From Moringa oleifera (lineage: Eukaryota > Streptophyta > Magnoliopsida > Brassicales > Moringaceae), in assembly GCA_021397835.1 (NCBI GenBank), contig JAJFZO010000609.1, positions 1,490,501 through 1,554,500 of the forward strand: a stretch of DNA of 64,000 nucleotides, written 5' to 3'. The notes under the pieces are model-generated. The model was not told the DNA's origin, did not search any database, and worked only from the letters and a program-made list of their open reading frames with translations. Positions 46,752-59,619 of the stretch are shown piece by piece. Each line of letters begins with the position of its first letter. Position 1 is the stretch's first letter. The position numbers and the translations under genes are program-made.

Positions 46752-48887
46752 CCAAATCACAAAAACCCATCCCTCCGTCCGATTTGGATATAACCTCTAG
46801 TGGATCTTTCTTTGTGAACCCTGCTTTCCTCACCATAAGCTAGCTGCCAGCACATCAAGCTCATAGATAAGAGATTTTGGGGGAGCAAAACAACTTTTCA
46901 CATAAAGTAGGGAGTGAATGAGCCACTGCTCTATTTAAAACTCCTCTGCTTGCTTGTGATAAAAGCCTACCTTGCCACCTTTATAGTTTGGATTTAAGAC
47001 GATCCTTGATTTTAAGAAACTCTGAAGTTTTGGATCTGCCCATGAGTAGAGGGAAACCCAAGTAATGGTCATTTCATAAAGATTTATGAACTCCCAAGAA
47101 GTACATGATCTCCCTTCGCCTGTCTTCCCCTACGTTTGCACTAAAATAGACACTAGATTTATCCATATTTATTTGTTGGCCCGAAGCTCTCCAAAACTCA
47201 TGTATAATTTCCATTACAACTGCATACTCTTGTGGAGAAGCTTTAAAAAAGAGAATGCTATTATCGACAAAGAACAAGTGGGACACTTTGAGGCCTCGTC
47301 TTGAGGCAGTAAGACTGGATTCAACCTGAATCTTCTACTTGATTGAGTAAGGCTGAGAAGCCTTCTGCACAAAGGAGGAAAAGATAGGGTGAGAGAGGGT
47401 CTCCTTGTCGAAATCCTCTTCTTGGGATAATTCGACCATGAGCTTGGCCATTGATCAGAACTGAATAAGACACGAAATGCATGCATTCTATAATGATCTT
47501 GATCCATTTATTGGAGAACATGTACACTATAGCATCTATAACCGCCTCTAAGTATCTCTATTCCACTCTATCATATGCTTTACTCAAATCAAGTTTCAGT
47601 GCTAAATATCCATTAGCTCATTGGTATTGGTTACGCATGATATGGATGGATTTGTAGGCTATAATGGCGTTATTGAATATCAGTCTCCCTTTCATGAAAG
47701 CTGACTCTGTGTTGCTAATGACTTTCGGAAGGACCTTCTGTAATTGGTTGGTCAGTACTTTGGCTGTGATTTTGTATATCACGTTGCATAAACTAATGGG
47801 ACGAAAATCTTTGAGAATAGAAGGGTTCTTAACCTTGAGCAGGAGAAATAGATTTCTTTGATTGATCTCCGAGCGTGAGGGAGCCATGATTCAAAAAATC
47901 CAGGATCTTGGAAATCACTTCTCTGCCTGCTATGCTCTAATGCTTCTGGAAGGAGCCTGTTGTCATTTCGTCCGGTCCTAGAGCTTTATCGGGGTTCATT
48001 TGAAACAGAGCTATCATTACCTTCAAAGCTGAGAATTCATAGTTCAAGCTAGTTTGTAGGTCTTCAAGAATACGGGTTTTGATTAGTTGGCAAACATGCT
48101 CCATTCCTGATGGAGAATAAGTAATGAAAATATCATTGAAATAATGAAGAAAGCATTCGCTTATCTGGTTGGACTAAGACACCCAGTTTCCATTGGTATC
48201 CAAAATTCTCAAAATCCTATCGGATCTTCTTCATTGAGATGTTACTAAATGAAAAAAAAACTGGTATTTGGATTGCACTCCTGAAGCCATGCAACTCAAA
48301 ATCTTTGGCGCCATAGGATTTCTTCTACCTTGCCCCTTGGACCATATGAATCTAAGCCATATAGCTGGAATCTCTTGAACTTCACAGTCGTTTATTGCAT
48401 CCATGAATCTTAGCATTTGTTCCTAGTGTCGAATGCTTCCACCTACTTTCTCACTACTATTCACAATCTCATTGAAGTCCCCAGTGCATGGCCAGGGTAG
48501 GGTAGATTGATCCTTCAACTATCAGAAAAGGTCCCATGAAAGACTCTGGTCTTGATAGGTTGGCCATAGAAGCCAGTAAACTTGAGTGGAATGGAAGAAT
48601 CCAACTCCTGCAAATCAATATTGATATGGTTGGCCAAAAAAGATAAAACTTGTGGTGGCCACTGCTTCAAGCCAAAGCATTGCTAATCCTCCACTCCGAC
48701 CAGTTCCTTCGACAACAAAGCAACCATGAAACCCTAGTTTAATTCTTATCCTTTCCATTTCCATTTTCCTCCTCTTGGTTTCACCAAGGAAGAGAACGTA
48801 GGGATTATGGAATCTAACCAACTTGGTCAGTTCATCAATTGACCGAGGGGCCCCAAGACCTCGACAGTTCCAAGCTGGGAACATCAT
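46752..48887 (-). pseudogene. LINE B ORF2: endonuclease and reverse transcriptase
   Basis: Endonuclease start MMFPAWNCRGLGAPRSIDEL with LFLGETKRRKME and GRSGGLAMLW (48,615-48,887). RT motifs: VKNPSILKDFRPISLCNVIY, VLPKVISNTESAFMKGRLI, GFRQGDPLSPYLFLLCAEGF and SHLFFVDNSILFF (47,074-47,887). The RT catalytic (F/Y)ADD is VDN: the second Asp is Asn (codon 47,260-47,262). The reading ends YVKSCFAPPKSLIYELDVLA and GSQRKIH just before the MULE. Several frameshifts. Enzyme of target-primed reverse transcription, now dead. Confidence 0.85.
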
Positions 48888-49059
48888 GGTTCCCAGAGAG
48901 ATTGGGTTGTTCTAGCCTCCGCTGATGCAGAAGGTGATAATGTGAAGTGCCCACGGAAGACATGCCAACTTTTCTTTGAAGAAGAACCACTACCTTTTAT
49001 AGAAATCCCATCAAAAGGGTTGAACTCTCTTTTAGTTAGCAAATATCCCTGAATTGTTC

Positions 49060-50330
49060 AACCTGGTGGGGAACTTGGCCTCAAGCCAATCTCTTCCATT
49101 TCGTTTTGGTGATTTTGGTTGCAGGCAATACAATTACCTGGGAAGGGCTTTGAAGTAGGGAGTCAATTGAGGGAAGAGGAGGCTCATTCACGACGTGAGA
49201 CATAGTGCTCTCATAGGATCCACACCCATGCATAGAAAGGAAGCTCTCAATTGTATGCACGTTAGTCATGGTATCCACGTCAATAATCCCTTGTGTCTAC
49301 TTTGCCTTATTTTGTACAAAGATTGATGCCGAAAATTATAGGTTATGTGTTGAAACTGTTGAAGATGCATACCCTAATCAATTGTCGTAAATGAAATCAT
49401 TGGCGATTGGGATTGGGGCTGAACCGAAGTGGATTTCGATAGTGTATTTAATGGAATATTGTTACGGGCATTGTTATAGGGTTTGACAAACAACTTTTTA
49501 GGCTTAAATAATGGTATAAAATGATCCAGAGATAAGGAAGACATGGTCGGTAAGGAAAAAGAGGCTTCAAAGGAAAGGTCATCTGCGCGCTGCCAAGGGC
49601 CATACTTCCGATGGACTCCTCCATCTCTGTAATGAGGTAGAAAAGCTTTCAGACAGTTTTTGTCTAGGTGGTCAAGAAGCCCACACCAAAAGCAAAAATC
49701 TAGTAGTCACTCATAACGGAACCAAATAGTAAGTTTTTACCCTCCGACCAATGCTACCCGACAACAACGCTTTAAGGGCTTCGTGATATTGAGCATAACT
49801 CGCACCCTTAACCATTTCCCAAAAACCAAGTTGTCCGTCATTGAGTCGACCTCTTCCACATCGCCAAGAAGTTCACTAATACTGTGCCGATCTTGACATT
49901 CATGTAAGCAAGCGGTAGGCCTTGAATTCGAACCCAGAAAGGACACTAGGTGAGGGGTGGTATTTGAGCAATAGGCGTTCCTCCAAACTCTTGGAAAACT
50001 AAGAAGGACTTGTTGAACGTCCATGGCTATCTCGCCATAAACTTGGCCTAATCTATCGAAAAAGTAAAGCAAAACACGTATTTTCACTCTCTGATCTCAA
50101 TCATCGAGAATCCTGCTATCTACCGCCATATTCAGGATAATACTTTCCTAATAACTTCAACATTAACAGGTTTGCTCAGGAGCGCTTGCCCGGTAAGGCC
50201 AGTTTTGCCTATTTCAATAGTATTCACGATCCATGCCCTATCAATGGGAATAGCCTCTGTTTCGTCCTCGGTCAGCAACATTTTTTTCCAAAGATCCTCT
50301 AAGGTGGTAGCCATCCTGCCATAACCCTAA
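49060..50330 (-). pseudogene. LINE B ORF1 (DUF4283 and zinc knuckle)
   Basis: Start MATTLEDLWKKMLLTEDETE near 50,314. DUF4283-like text follows: FWVRIQGLPLAYMNVKIGT and NITKPLKRCCRVAL. The intact CCHC knuckle CFWCGLLDHLDKNC is at 49,653-49,694, then HRKYGPW. The tail (49,081-49,278) is low-complexity. Stops and frameshifts between blocks. RNA-binding ORF1 of plant L1 elements. Confidence 0.75.
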
Positions 50331-50599
50331 ATTGAAAAAATGGATAGCTCTAAATCCAATGAAAATAGTGACAGGAAAGAATTAAGAAGGAAAGAGTCAA
50401 AAGAGAAGGATGAAATATAATATCCTCACTAGTAGAAGAAAATCTGGGAGGGATATGAAGCTTGAATGATGAATCAAGGCAAGACCGCACTCGAAATACT
50501 CAAGGAAGCACAAAAACTCTCACTAGGGAGAACCTGGGATAGACTTTTTTGTATCTGAGATTGTGTATTTAGAAAAACATGATTAGTTATGACTCTTAA

Positions 50600-51669
50600 G
50601 TTAAGAGCATTACATTTACATGTTTCAAATACCTTTGTTTGACAGTTTTGATGTGTTATTTTGTTAAACTTTCATGTTCAAAATGATTATTTGGCTTCAC
50701 AGCTGTGTTTTGCTCATTTCAAGGCAATACCTAGTGTCCGCATGATTTAGGCCAACCTCACTGTTAAATGAATGGTCATCTTCTTGATCAATTATAATTA
50801 TTCCTACCAACAACTGCAGAGTGGAAAAAAAGAAAAACAAGAATAGTAAAATTCCTGGAAAATTAAGCATCTTAGGCTTGGAGATTAGGCTGACTTGGCC
50901 AACTTTAGCCTGAACTATTTCTCTTGCATCTGGCCATAGCTTATCCTAGGTTTCTAATAAGTAAATCCTCCACACTTTTTTTTTTTTCCCTGACAGCTCT
51001 AAGCTTGAACTTACTCTATTGAAGGAAAATATCGGCAAATTAAACTCTGATCTAAACAGTTCAAAATGATATTATAGAATGGTTGCATGTTACCATTTGC
51101 CTTCTCGATATAAATAATATATGCCTTTCCACAAGTCCTTAGCTCTAAGCACATTCTCATTCATCAAGATTGCATAGAAATATTTTCCAAGGTGATACCA
51201 AATGTTAAAAAGAATACTTACTCAAAACCAATTCTGTGTTATGGATGGTCCCCATTTGAAAATCTAACACAAACAGGAGAGAAGCTTTAAAAGCAATTCT
51301 GATCACATTGCCACCTATGAATGCCAAAATAACAAGAAACAAAATTCCCTATTTTCATTTTGTGCAAATAAAGGGCCTAATGTTACATTGATAACAAGCT
51401 TTTAGTAGTGCCAAAATCCCGAAGGGCTTTTTGTGAAAAAACAGATCAGCCAAGGATAATCACATTTCATGCTCAGTGTGCATAGAATAACAAGGTCCTA
51501 ATAAAAAGTAGCATCGGGAACAGTTAGTAAACCCCTAACGGAAAACCACTAATTGAACCTCTCAGCAGGTTCTTAGATACAAGAAGCAGATAAAAAACAA
51601 CAAACTTCTCCATGTAAGAAACGAGATATATCTTTTTGAAAAAATAAAAAACCAATGGGAAAAACAAGA
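50600..51669. other. Spacer between LINE B and BUD23, no gene seen
   Basis: About 1 kb of unique-looking AT-rich sequence containing the probable 3'UTR of BUD23 (minus strand). No open frame or repeat with recognisable content. Confidence 0.6.
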
Positions 51670-54600
51670 TCAAAATCGAGACTTTCGTTTTCTAGCTGTA
51701 AATTTACTGTCTGGAGGAACAACATTTCCTTTCCTTCTCATTTGCTCCTTCTTTCTCAACACCCATTCTCTACCCTTCACCTTCTTGGTTGTTTTCTGCT
51801 TTTTCCTAGGTCTGTGCCTATCTGAAATGCAAACCTGCATGCTCCAAAAAACATAAAATAAGAAGCAATGCATTAGATTCTTAACAAGTATTTTACATTA
51901 ACATAAATTCTTTCGTTTAATTTCCTTTTCTCTCTTTCCTTTTTCTTTTTTAAAGAAATTAAAGAAATGCAATCAACAAAAAGCTGGTGAAGCCCCAAAC
52001 AAAAGAATGAACAGCTGGGATGGTGGAACATCACTACTCACCATCTTATTTTCTTCATCTCCACTACTGTCATCATCAGAAGAACTCTCACCATCTTCAC
52101 CTTTTCCATTGGGAACAGCTGTGCTCAAAGATGGGGGGCCGCATGTGAGTACGAGAAATTCTTTTCTTCTCTTGGTACTGTAATGAGACAATCAACCTTG
52201 CATTAGTTGACAGAACACATCTAAGATTTATTAAGAACTAATCTCAAGCTAACGTGTTATATGTTGACCTTAATTTACTAGTGCTTCTATAGAACTAAAT
52301 ATGTGTTCGACGGCAACTTTTAGAAAGAAATGCAGTTTAGCAAAAATCTTGTGTGGGGCTTTTCACAATGAGGCTTATTGAGAAAATACAATAGGGGAAC
52401 CCTAGAATACCTGTGCGGGTAATCAACAACAATGCCACCAGCAAATCCAGCACGCATGGCAGAACCCAAAATGAGTTCACGCTGGGCTAGATTCTCAGGA
52501 TATAATTGGAACACTGCTCTTGCACCCCTTGCTAAGCATCTATATAATGACCCAAAGAACGCCCTGAAACAAATTTAGCAGAATAAATTAATACTCTAAA
52601 ATGCTTCCACAAAAATACTTAAACCGGTGTTACAGGAAAATCACAATTTCATTTTCGTTTAAGAATAAGTAGGTAAGAATAGGAACATACTTCAGCCTCA
52701 AGCGAGGCTCATGAGAGGACTTGTCAGCATTGCATAGCCACTGAACAATAGCGAAAACAAATATGAGCAAGATGGGCATACCACAGTTTCCTGGGACTTA
52801 ACATATCAGTAAAGCATAGATAATAATCAATGTTTTGACAACTAAATTGGACACTAACCGGAGAAGAGAGAGGTACAAAGATTTATCCTAAATCGATTTG
52901 CAAGTTAAACTGTGATAATGTAATAAATAATAAAATAAACACACACTCTCACATCTATAACCATTTAAGAGCTACACTCATTTCAAAAATATAACTTCTA
53001 AAGGTTGGGCTTATTGAGCAAAGCCCCTTTAAACCTCCATCTCCATCTCCCTCAACCTCTCTCTCTCTCTCTCTCTCTCTTGTTTAAAATAGTTGTAATA
53101 AAATATGTAAGTTTATGAAAACATTCAGAATGACAAGCAGCAAACATTCTTCCCAGAATGCAAACATGTCAAGGAAGCTCCGGGGACATCAAAGCCCCAA
53201 TACAGCTAGGAAAATATCAAATCAACATTCTCCAGAATGATATCTCTAAGGCAAGGTGAAGGATGTAAGGGCAAGGATGCTCAGATTAACAACTTCTTCC
53301 AGAAGAAAAAAAATATATTCACAAAGACACCAAAGGGACTTGCAAGAACAAAAATTTTAAACATAATTCTAATGTGAGCTCCTCCATAATTTTTTTTTTT
53401 TTTTGTTTTCATTTGCAAAGTCGTGTCCATTGATCCAAACAGTTAAAGATATAGAACCCCTATCCTCAATAACAGCAAGCAAGCCCTCTTATTCCATTCT
53501 AAACCCACCCAAAAATTAAACAAAGAGATTAAGCAAATAAGTCTCTTCACCCTTGGGGATGCATATCATTGGGGATGCACACCCTTGCCAAGCCGAAATC
53601 TCTCATCCACTAACCCCACCACAACCAAAATTACACTAACAAAAGAGCGAAACAAATGAAAATCGTGTCATCCACAAGCACCAGAAGGTGGTAAATGGTT
53701 TTGGGTTAAAAAATTTTCCTATTTCCCTAAAATTTTCAATGGTCAATATCTATTCCCAGGGTGCCTCCCAAGCAAAGCTTAAATCTTGAAAGGCACATTC
53801 TTCTTCGCAATAGCCTGCCAAGGTACATGAAACCTGCCATCTATATAACTTGTCAACAAAAATCCCTCCCATTCTCCACCAGACACTATCCTTCAACTAG
53901 GCATACCTTCTGTATAACTTGTCAACAAAAGAAAAAACCATTAACACTTTGAACATCATTCAAGCTAAAAACTGACCTCCAAAACCACATCCCAATTGAC
54001 CATAGAGAAAAGAGAAGAAGTAAGACATGGAAATAAGGTCCCCCAAACTGATCCAAAGGATCCCCCTTGCACCATAAGTATTCAAACACAAGAAAGAACC
54101 GCCGTTTCCAAGCTAAATCTGCATAATCAGAACAATCTAATCACTGTCTTCTACCCACTTCCACACTTCTATGCCATAAGGATCCCATTCCTCATTAAAA
54201 ATCCACCCACCTATGTCCAAGCCAAATCTAGTACACCAACCTCCCAGGCAAACACTATTTTTCTGCCATAAATTCCGCAACTATTTATCAAGAGGATAAT
54301 ATTGAAGTTCAAAGCAATTTCAATCCAAAATCATCTCTTTCCAAAGGTTACTTGACAATAACCCATTTACAATAAAGATGTTCATCATTCTCATTACTCC
54401 CTCAAGGATCTTCTTTCAAGGCTTTCCAACTTCTTAGGCACCTCTCTATAGAATCGGGAAAATAGACATAAATAAGTTGGCAAATTAGAAAGAAAGTACT
54501 TTCAACAAGAAAGAAGGAGATAAGGAAATGATGGGAGAAATACCTAGAGAGAGTGAAATCAAAACCTTCCCAAAAACCTAAGATACCATATGTAGATCAC

Positions 54601-56858
54601 CTAGCGGGCTAGAACACTCAGAAAAGAATACCAAATCGTTAATTTTCCAATCTTTGACCCACTAATATCCTACCTGATTACAAAGAAAGTAAACTTACAC
54701 AGTAATCCAAGACTGGTTCATATACCAAAATTTCCAAAAATAAGAACTTTCTTCTTTATCAATGTGTCATCACAAATATATGTTAACCATAACTTTATCA
54801 ACAAGTAAAATGAACAGAAAAATTGCATGGGAAAAAAAAAATCTTTAGCATTTTCTATAAAAAAATTTCAAATGAAAAACAAGCACATCATTTACCAATC
54901 ACAATTTCAGTGAATGTCATTATTTCTACAAGGCTAGATATTATTGAAACAAATCAATCAAATCCTAAAAATAAGCAAAATACAAAAAAAGGAAACGTCA
55001 TATTTAAGTTCATACAAGTAACAATAAAAGAAAACAACTTCATAACCATACATAGGTTTTGTAAGTTGTAGGCAGTAAATCATGAGAGAGAAGGTGCTAT
55101 AGTTAAAAGCAAACCTGAACAGCAGATATACTAATAGCACCGTCAATAACTCCAGTACGAAGTCCTAAGCCCTGAAACCCATTATAAACATATTATCCTC
55201 CTGGTAAGTGTCAACTGAAGCTATGAACAACCAACATTTTACATTAATTGCACGCATTATCACAAGAAGCACACCCCCTATTAAAATGTCACATGCTTTA
55301 ATACAATCCTATAACATAAGAATGAACAAGGACCAAAAAATTCCATGGATACCTGTCCCATGTCACCAAGTAACAGATCACCTTCGACTTCCCGCTCCAA
55401 TGCAATATCTGGATTTGAAATCAAACAGAAGTATTATTCTAAAAGTCAAATATGCAAGCCCTGAGGGAACTGTCTTTAAACTATCTAACAGTCACATACT
55501 AAGCATTGATTGTGAAATGTCCAACCCGATCCACTGGTGTCCATTTTCAGATAGCACCTCCCCACTAAGCCCTGATCCACAACCTGAAAAGAAGGTGAAA
55601 AGGCCATCATTTTCATATCTACTAATCTTCGGCTATAGTTTGAAAGCAATATATCACAGTCTATTAATCCATTCAAGACTTGGATGGATGTCAATGAAAT
55701 AACAAGTTGAAGGCTGAAAGATAACACTGAAATCATGAATCAAAACACAAAAAGAACAACATCAAAGTCCACACGAAGAAGATCATAAAGTAACCCAATA
55801 CTCAACAATAAATGACCAATAGGGTACTGCAATTTCTCCATCATGTTTAAGCATTTGCTAATAGTCGAACAAATATAAGAAAATATGTTGAGAATAAGTC
55901 TATGGCCTCATAAATTCTTCATCATCTAGATATTGGTAAACATAACCTGCACTACAATAGATGTTAGCAACCATTTTAGCTACTTCAATTTAGCTTTTTC
56001 TTAAAATATGCATCTTCTTTTTCAAATTTTATGCTATAACAATCAAGGGGACATAAATTAATCAAAACTTTTTCTACCAGAAAAAGTATAAGATTATAGT
56101 TGTTTTTTCATACCTCTCTCTGAAAAATAAAGAAATAGAGCTCTTGTCATACAAAATTAGATATCATGATTAAATTAAGAAAAAGCATATTAGCTATTCA
56201 TTCATCTGATTTTTTCATTAACATCATTGCATCTTTTATGCGGTCACCCAAACACAGAAATGAGCATATTCCTAGATACCATTACGAAAAACTGAGGATA
56301 CATGTAACAGGAGGTACAAAGGAGAGGGGAAAAGGAAGGGAAGGTAGAGAGATGGGGAGGGAGTAAGGAGAAAAGGAGAGATGAAGAGAAAGAAAGAAAA
56401 GAAGTACGTACCAATGTCAAGAAGCAATCTGGGGACTCCATCATCAGGTACAGCAAGAAGCTCTAGAGCTCTCTCTGAAAGCTTTGCCTATTACCACGGA
56501 CATAGAAACAGAGTATAAATAAATGCTATCCAAGGAAGATATTTAGGCAAAAGGATACGAAAAAAAAGAATCAAAACTTAGAAGTCAAATAATTTTTGTG
56601 CAAAATCCTAGTTGAAGAGAACAAGGGCAAGTGAAGCTCGCTCTAATCACCTTGCTTGAGACAACAGAAACTATTTAGAGAAAAGTACCAAACATCAACT
56701 ATCTTCTCCCATTTTCTCAAGATACAAACAGAGAGAAAGAGGTAAAAGCATTTAGAAACCTGAATTTCAATGATACGTGAAGATGAAGTGTACTTTCGAG
56801 CCTCAGCATCGTCGTAGAATATCTCCGGTGGCGCTAGCAACTCAGGCCGACTTGACAT
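51670..56858 (-). CDS. BUD23: 18S rRNA (guanine-N7)-methyltransferase
   Basis: SAM-dependent methyltransferase of the Bud23/WBSCR22 family (RID2 in Arabidopsis), which with TRM112 methylates a conserved 18S rRNA guanine during small-subunit maturation in the nucleus. Nine exons on the minus strand: 56,760-56,858; 56,412-56,487; 55,500-55,583; 55,353-55,408; 55,115-55,171; 52,691-52,740; 52,411-52,563; 52,042-52,177; 51,670-51,834. All have GT-AG borders and keep frame, giving 876 bases = 291 residues plus stop, close to the 281 of the human protein. Motifs in order: [23 protein letters not shown] motif [74 protein letters not shown]; an acidic [12 protein letters not shown] linker; and a basic C-terminus ([13 protein letters not shown]...ARKRKSRF) of nuclear-targeting type. 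Intact, and the best supported gene in the window. Confidence 0.96.
53057..53080. repeat. (CT)12 microsatellite in BUD23 intron 5
   Basis: Twelve uninterrupted CT units, likely length-polymorphic. Confidence 0.95.
53391..54700 (-). mobile_element. Probable retroposon insertion in BUD23 intron 5
   Basis: A long T run at 53,391-53,404 (an A tail on the minus strand) is followed by about 1.3 kb of less AT-rich sequence. It differs in composition from the rest of the intron and has broken minus-strand frames. No domain could be named, so a LINE-derived or pseudogene origin is only inferred. Confidence 0.35.
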
Positions 56859-56944
56859 CTCAGCTCAACAGAGTCAAACTGGATCTTAGATGCTGAAGAC
56901 TTTTGCTCCCAGAAAGCAAACCCTAAATCCCTAACTCCACCATA

Positions 56945-58850
56945 TTTTAATTTTAAACAATTACTAAATTTATATTTAGATTTGTGTCAACTTATAATTT
57001 ATCCTCTTAAACTTTATATATATTATTTTTATTTTTATTTAAATCAATACAAATTAAAAAATGAATTGATTATCTATAAAATTAAATGGATTATCAAGTG
57101 CAAATTTTGAACTGTAAATTCTAATAATTTTATAATTTTAACATCAAATTATTATTAAATTAAATTTTAAAAATACATTAATAAAAATTATTAAATCAAC
57201 ATAATTTTAATTGATTTTTTAATTTTAAAATTATAAAATAAATAATAAATATATGAGTAATTATCATTTAAAATCTTAAATTTTATCCTCACTCTAATCA
57301 AACCTTTATTTTCAAAACTAACTAAACAAACTTTAGTATTTCAATTTTATTCAAATTAAACTCTATTGAAAATTTTAAATATTAAAAATATTTAAATTAA
57401 AAATATTTTATAACAAATTTTAACTTATAATTTTTATTAATGTAATAAAATATTTAAGCTATTATCATAAAAAATTCAAAATTTTTTAAGTACTAAAAAT
57501 ATTTTTCTTAAAAAAATATACTATCAAAATTTTAAAAAATTCATAAAATAGTAGATTAGTTAAAAAAATTTTAAATTTGAGGAATAAAATTGAAATAAAA
57601 TGTAAAATCTATTTAAATAGCTTTTAGTTATTTTTAATAATAAAAAATATTAATTTTTATAATTATTTTGAGTTAAGATTTAATTTTGACAAAATTAATA
57701 AATTAAGGTTTATTTGGATATATTTTGAAAGTTAGGATGTGATTGGAGAAACGTGGTAAAGCTTAGGGTTTTAAATGATATTTATCTTAAATATAAATGT
57801 ATTTATATGTTTTTAAAAAATTATAAAATTAAAATTTTATCATCTTAAAATTTTAAATTTTATTCAAATAAAAATTATTGATAAACAAAAACTTAAAATA
57901 AATTACTTATATATTAATATTTTAAATATAAAAATAAATTAGAAAAGATTGTAAATTTGAAATTACACATACATTCCTATATATCACTAAATCTAAATAT
58001 AAAATAACATAAATAAAAATCAGTAATATTTATGCCTTGATCATATAATAAATACTAATAGCAACTTTTTAAAAATTCATTACATACTTAGAATTTTTAT
58101 GTACAAGTTACTGATTCCAAGCGTAATTTTTATTTAGGTTTTCAACAATTAATTTTATAAAATATTTAAATTAATAATTAAATTTTTTTATTTTTTTATT
58201 TTATTATAAAAAATAAATTTATTTACCGATATGTTATACATTTTAAAAACCACTTATCTTTTCGTTTTATTTATTTTTCTTTACTTTTTTTGCAAGCATT
58301 TGTCTCTTTTTTATTTTTCTTCAATTTTATTTTAAATTTTTTATTAATAATTATAATTTTAGTAGATTATTAATTCACACTTCATCTTTACACAATCAAG
58401 CTTTTACGAAACGAAAATGAAAATTATTATAAATTATTTGTTATTTTTTGAACTTATTAAAAGCTATTTTAAAAATAAGTTTTAAAAATTAACGACACTT
58501 TATGTAATCATTTTTTAGATTTTTCTAGATTTTAAACATAAAAAAACTTGCACCACATGTAACATGTTTTTTATTTGAGTTTCTTATTTGCATTTTGTAA
58601 TACTTTTACCTATACATATTTATGTGTCATTTTTCATCAATACTTTATATGATTTTGTGTGAGAAGTCATTATTATACACCGCTATATTTTATCAAGTAT
58701 TGTTACTTTATCTGTGTAACCTATACAAAATTCGTGTAACTTACATATTACGTAAAGTTTCATGTAATTTTATTTCCAATTGATATTGGTTAGTTATTTG
58801 TTAAATTAATTTTTAATTTTAATAAATAAAGCATCAAATAAACTAGTTAT
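56945..58850 (+). repeat. AT-rich repeat copy A, adjoining the BUD23 start
   Basis: Begins AATTTTAAACAATTACTAAA about 90 bases from the BUD23 start codon. It contains ordered landmarks AACTTATAATTTATCCTCTT, CATACATTCCTATATATCAC, GCCTTGATCATATAATAAA and ACATGTTTTTTATTTGAGT. It forms the upstream region of BUD23 and recurs three more times to the right. No coding frame. Confidence 0.85.
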
Positions 58851-59619
58851 AAAGATTTCAGAAAACGTTGTAGACGATAAAATCATCAAATTTTCTGTTA
58901 AATAGATTAAAAATCATATACAAAATAAATATGTCAAAGTTTTTAACTTTTTTAAACTAGTTATAAAGAAAGTGAGGGGATAAAAAAGTTTACTGAGCAA
59001 GAGACGTCATTGGAGAGTTATAGAAGTGATGGTAAACTTGCCACAAATGTTTGTTTCACCATGAAAGGTTTAATCTTAGTTTGGGGTCAAGAAAGACAAA
59101 ATGATATCTTTTTTCTAAAGAAAATAATATTGAAGAATTGATTTTGATATTTGTTATATATTAAGAATAAAAAGACATTTTTATTCAAAAAATTAATGAA
59201 ATAATAAAAATAATTATTTTTATAAAATCTCTTATCCAAAGGGTCAAGAAAATTCTACTATCATTGTTAATACTTAAATTTCAATAATTATATTATTAAA
59301 TCAACTAGGATATTCTGTTTTAATTATCTTTATGTCTTAAATTTTTATTTTATGGACATATTTTGTAATATAAATCCATCTAAAACTCAAAATAGGGATA
59401 GTAAAAATTTATGAGATTATAAATATGATTAAATTAACTTATGATCGATAGTCAAATAAATGTGCATGAATGAAATAATTGTCAAATTAATAATCGTTTA
59501 ATGTTGACCACGTTTTGAATTTTTAAATATGATTCTTGAAATATCAAAACTCAAATATTCTATCAAAAATTTTGATTAATTTATAAAATATTTAAAATTT
59601 TTAATGCAACAACAACACG

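Larger units (their letters stand above)
36601..50580 (-). mobile_element. LINE B: L1-type retrotransposon split by a Mutator-like element
   Basis: Read on the minus strand: a 5' region from about 50,580, ORF1 (50,314-49,080), ORF2 endonuclease (48,887 on), RT to 46,752, then the Mutator-like insertion. The ORF2 C-terminus resumes at 38,030 and runs to about 36,640. An A-rich tail on the minus strand (T8 at about 36,604-36,611) ends it. GATTAGTTA occurs just outside both ends (36,589-36,597 and 50,581-50,589) and may be the target duplication. Better preserved than LINE A but still full of stops. Confidence 0.78.
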
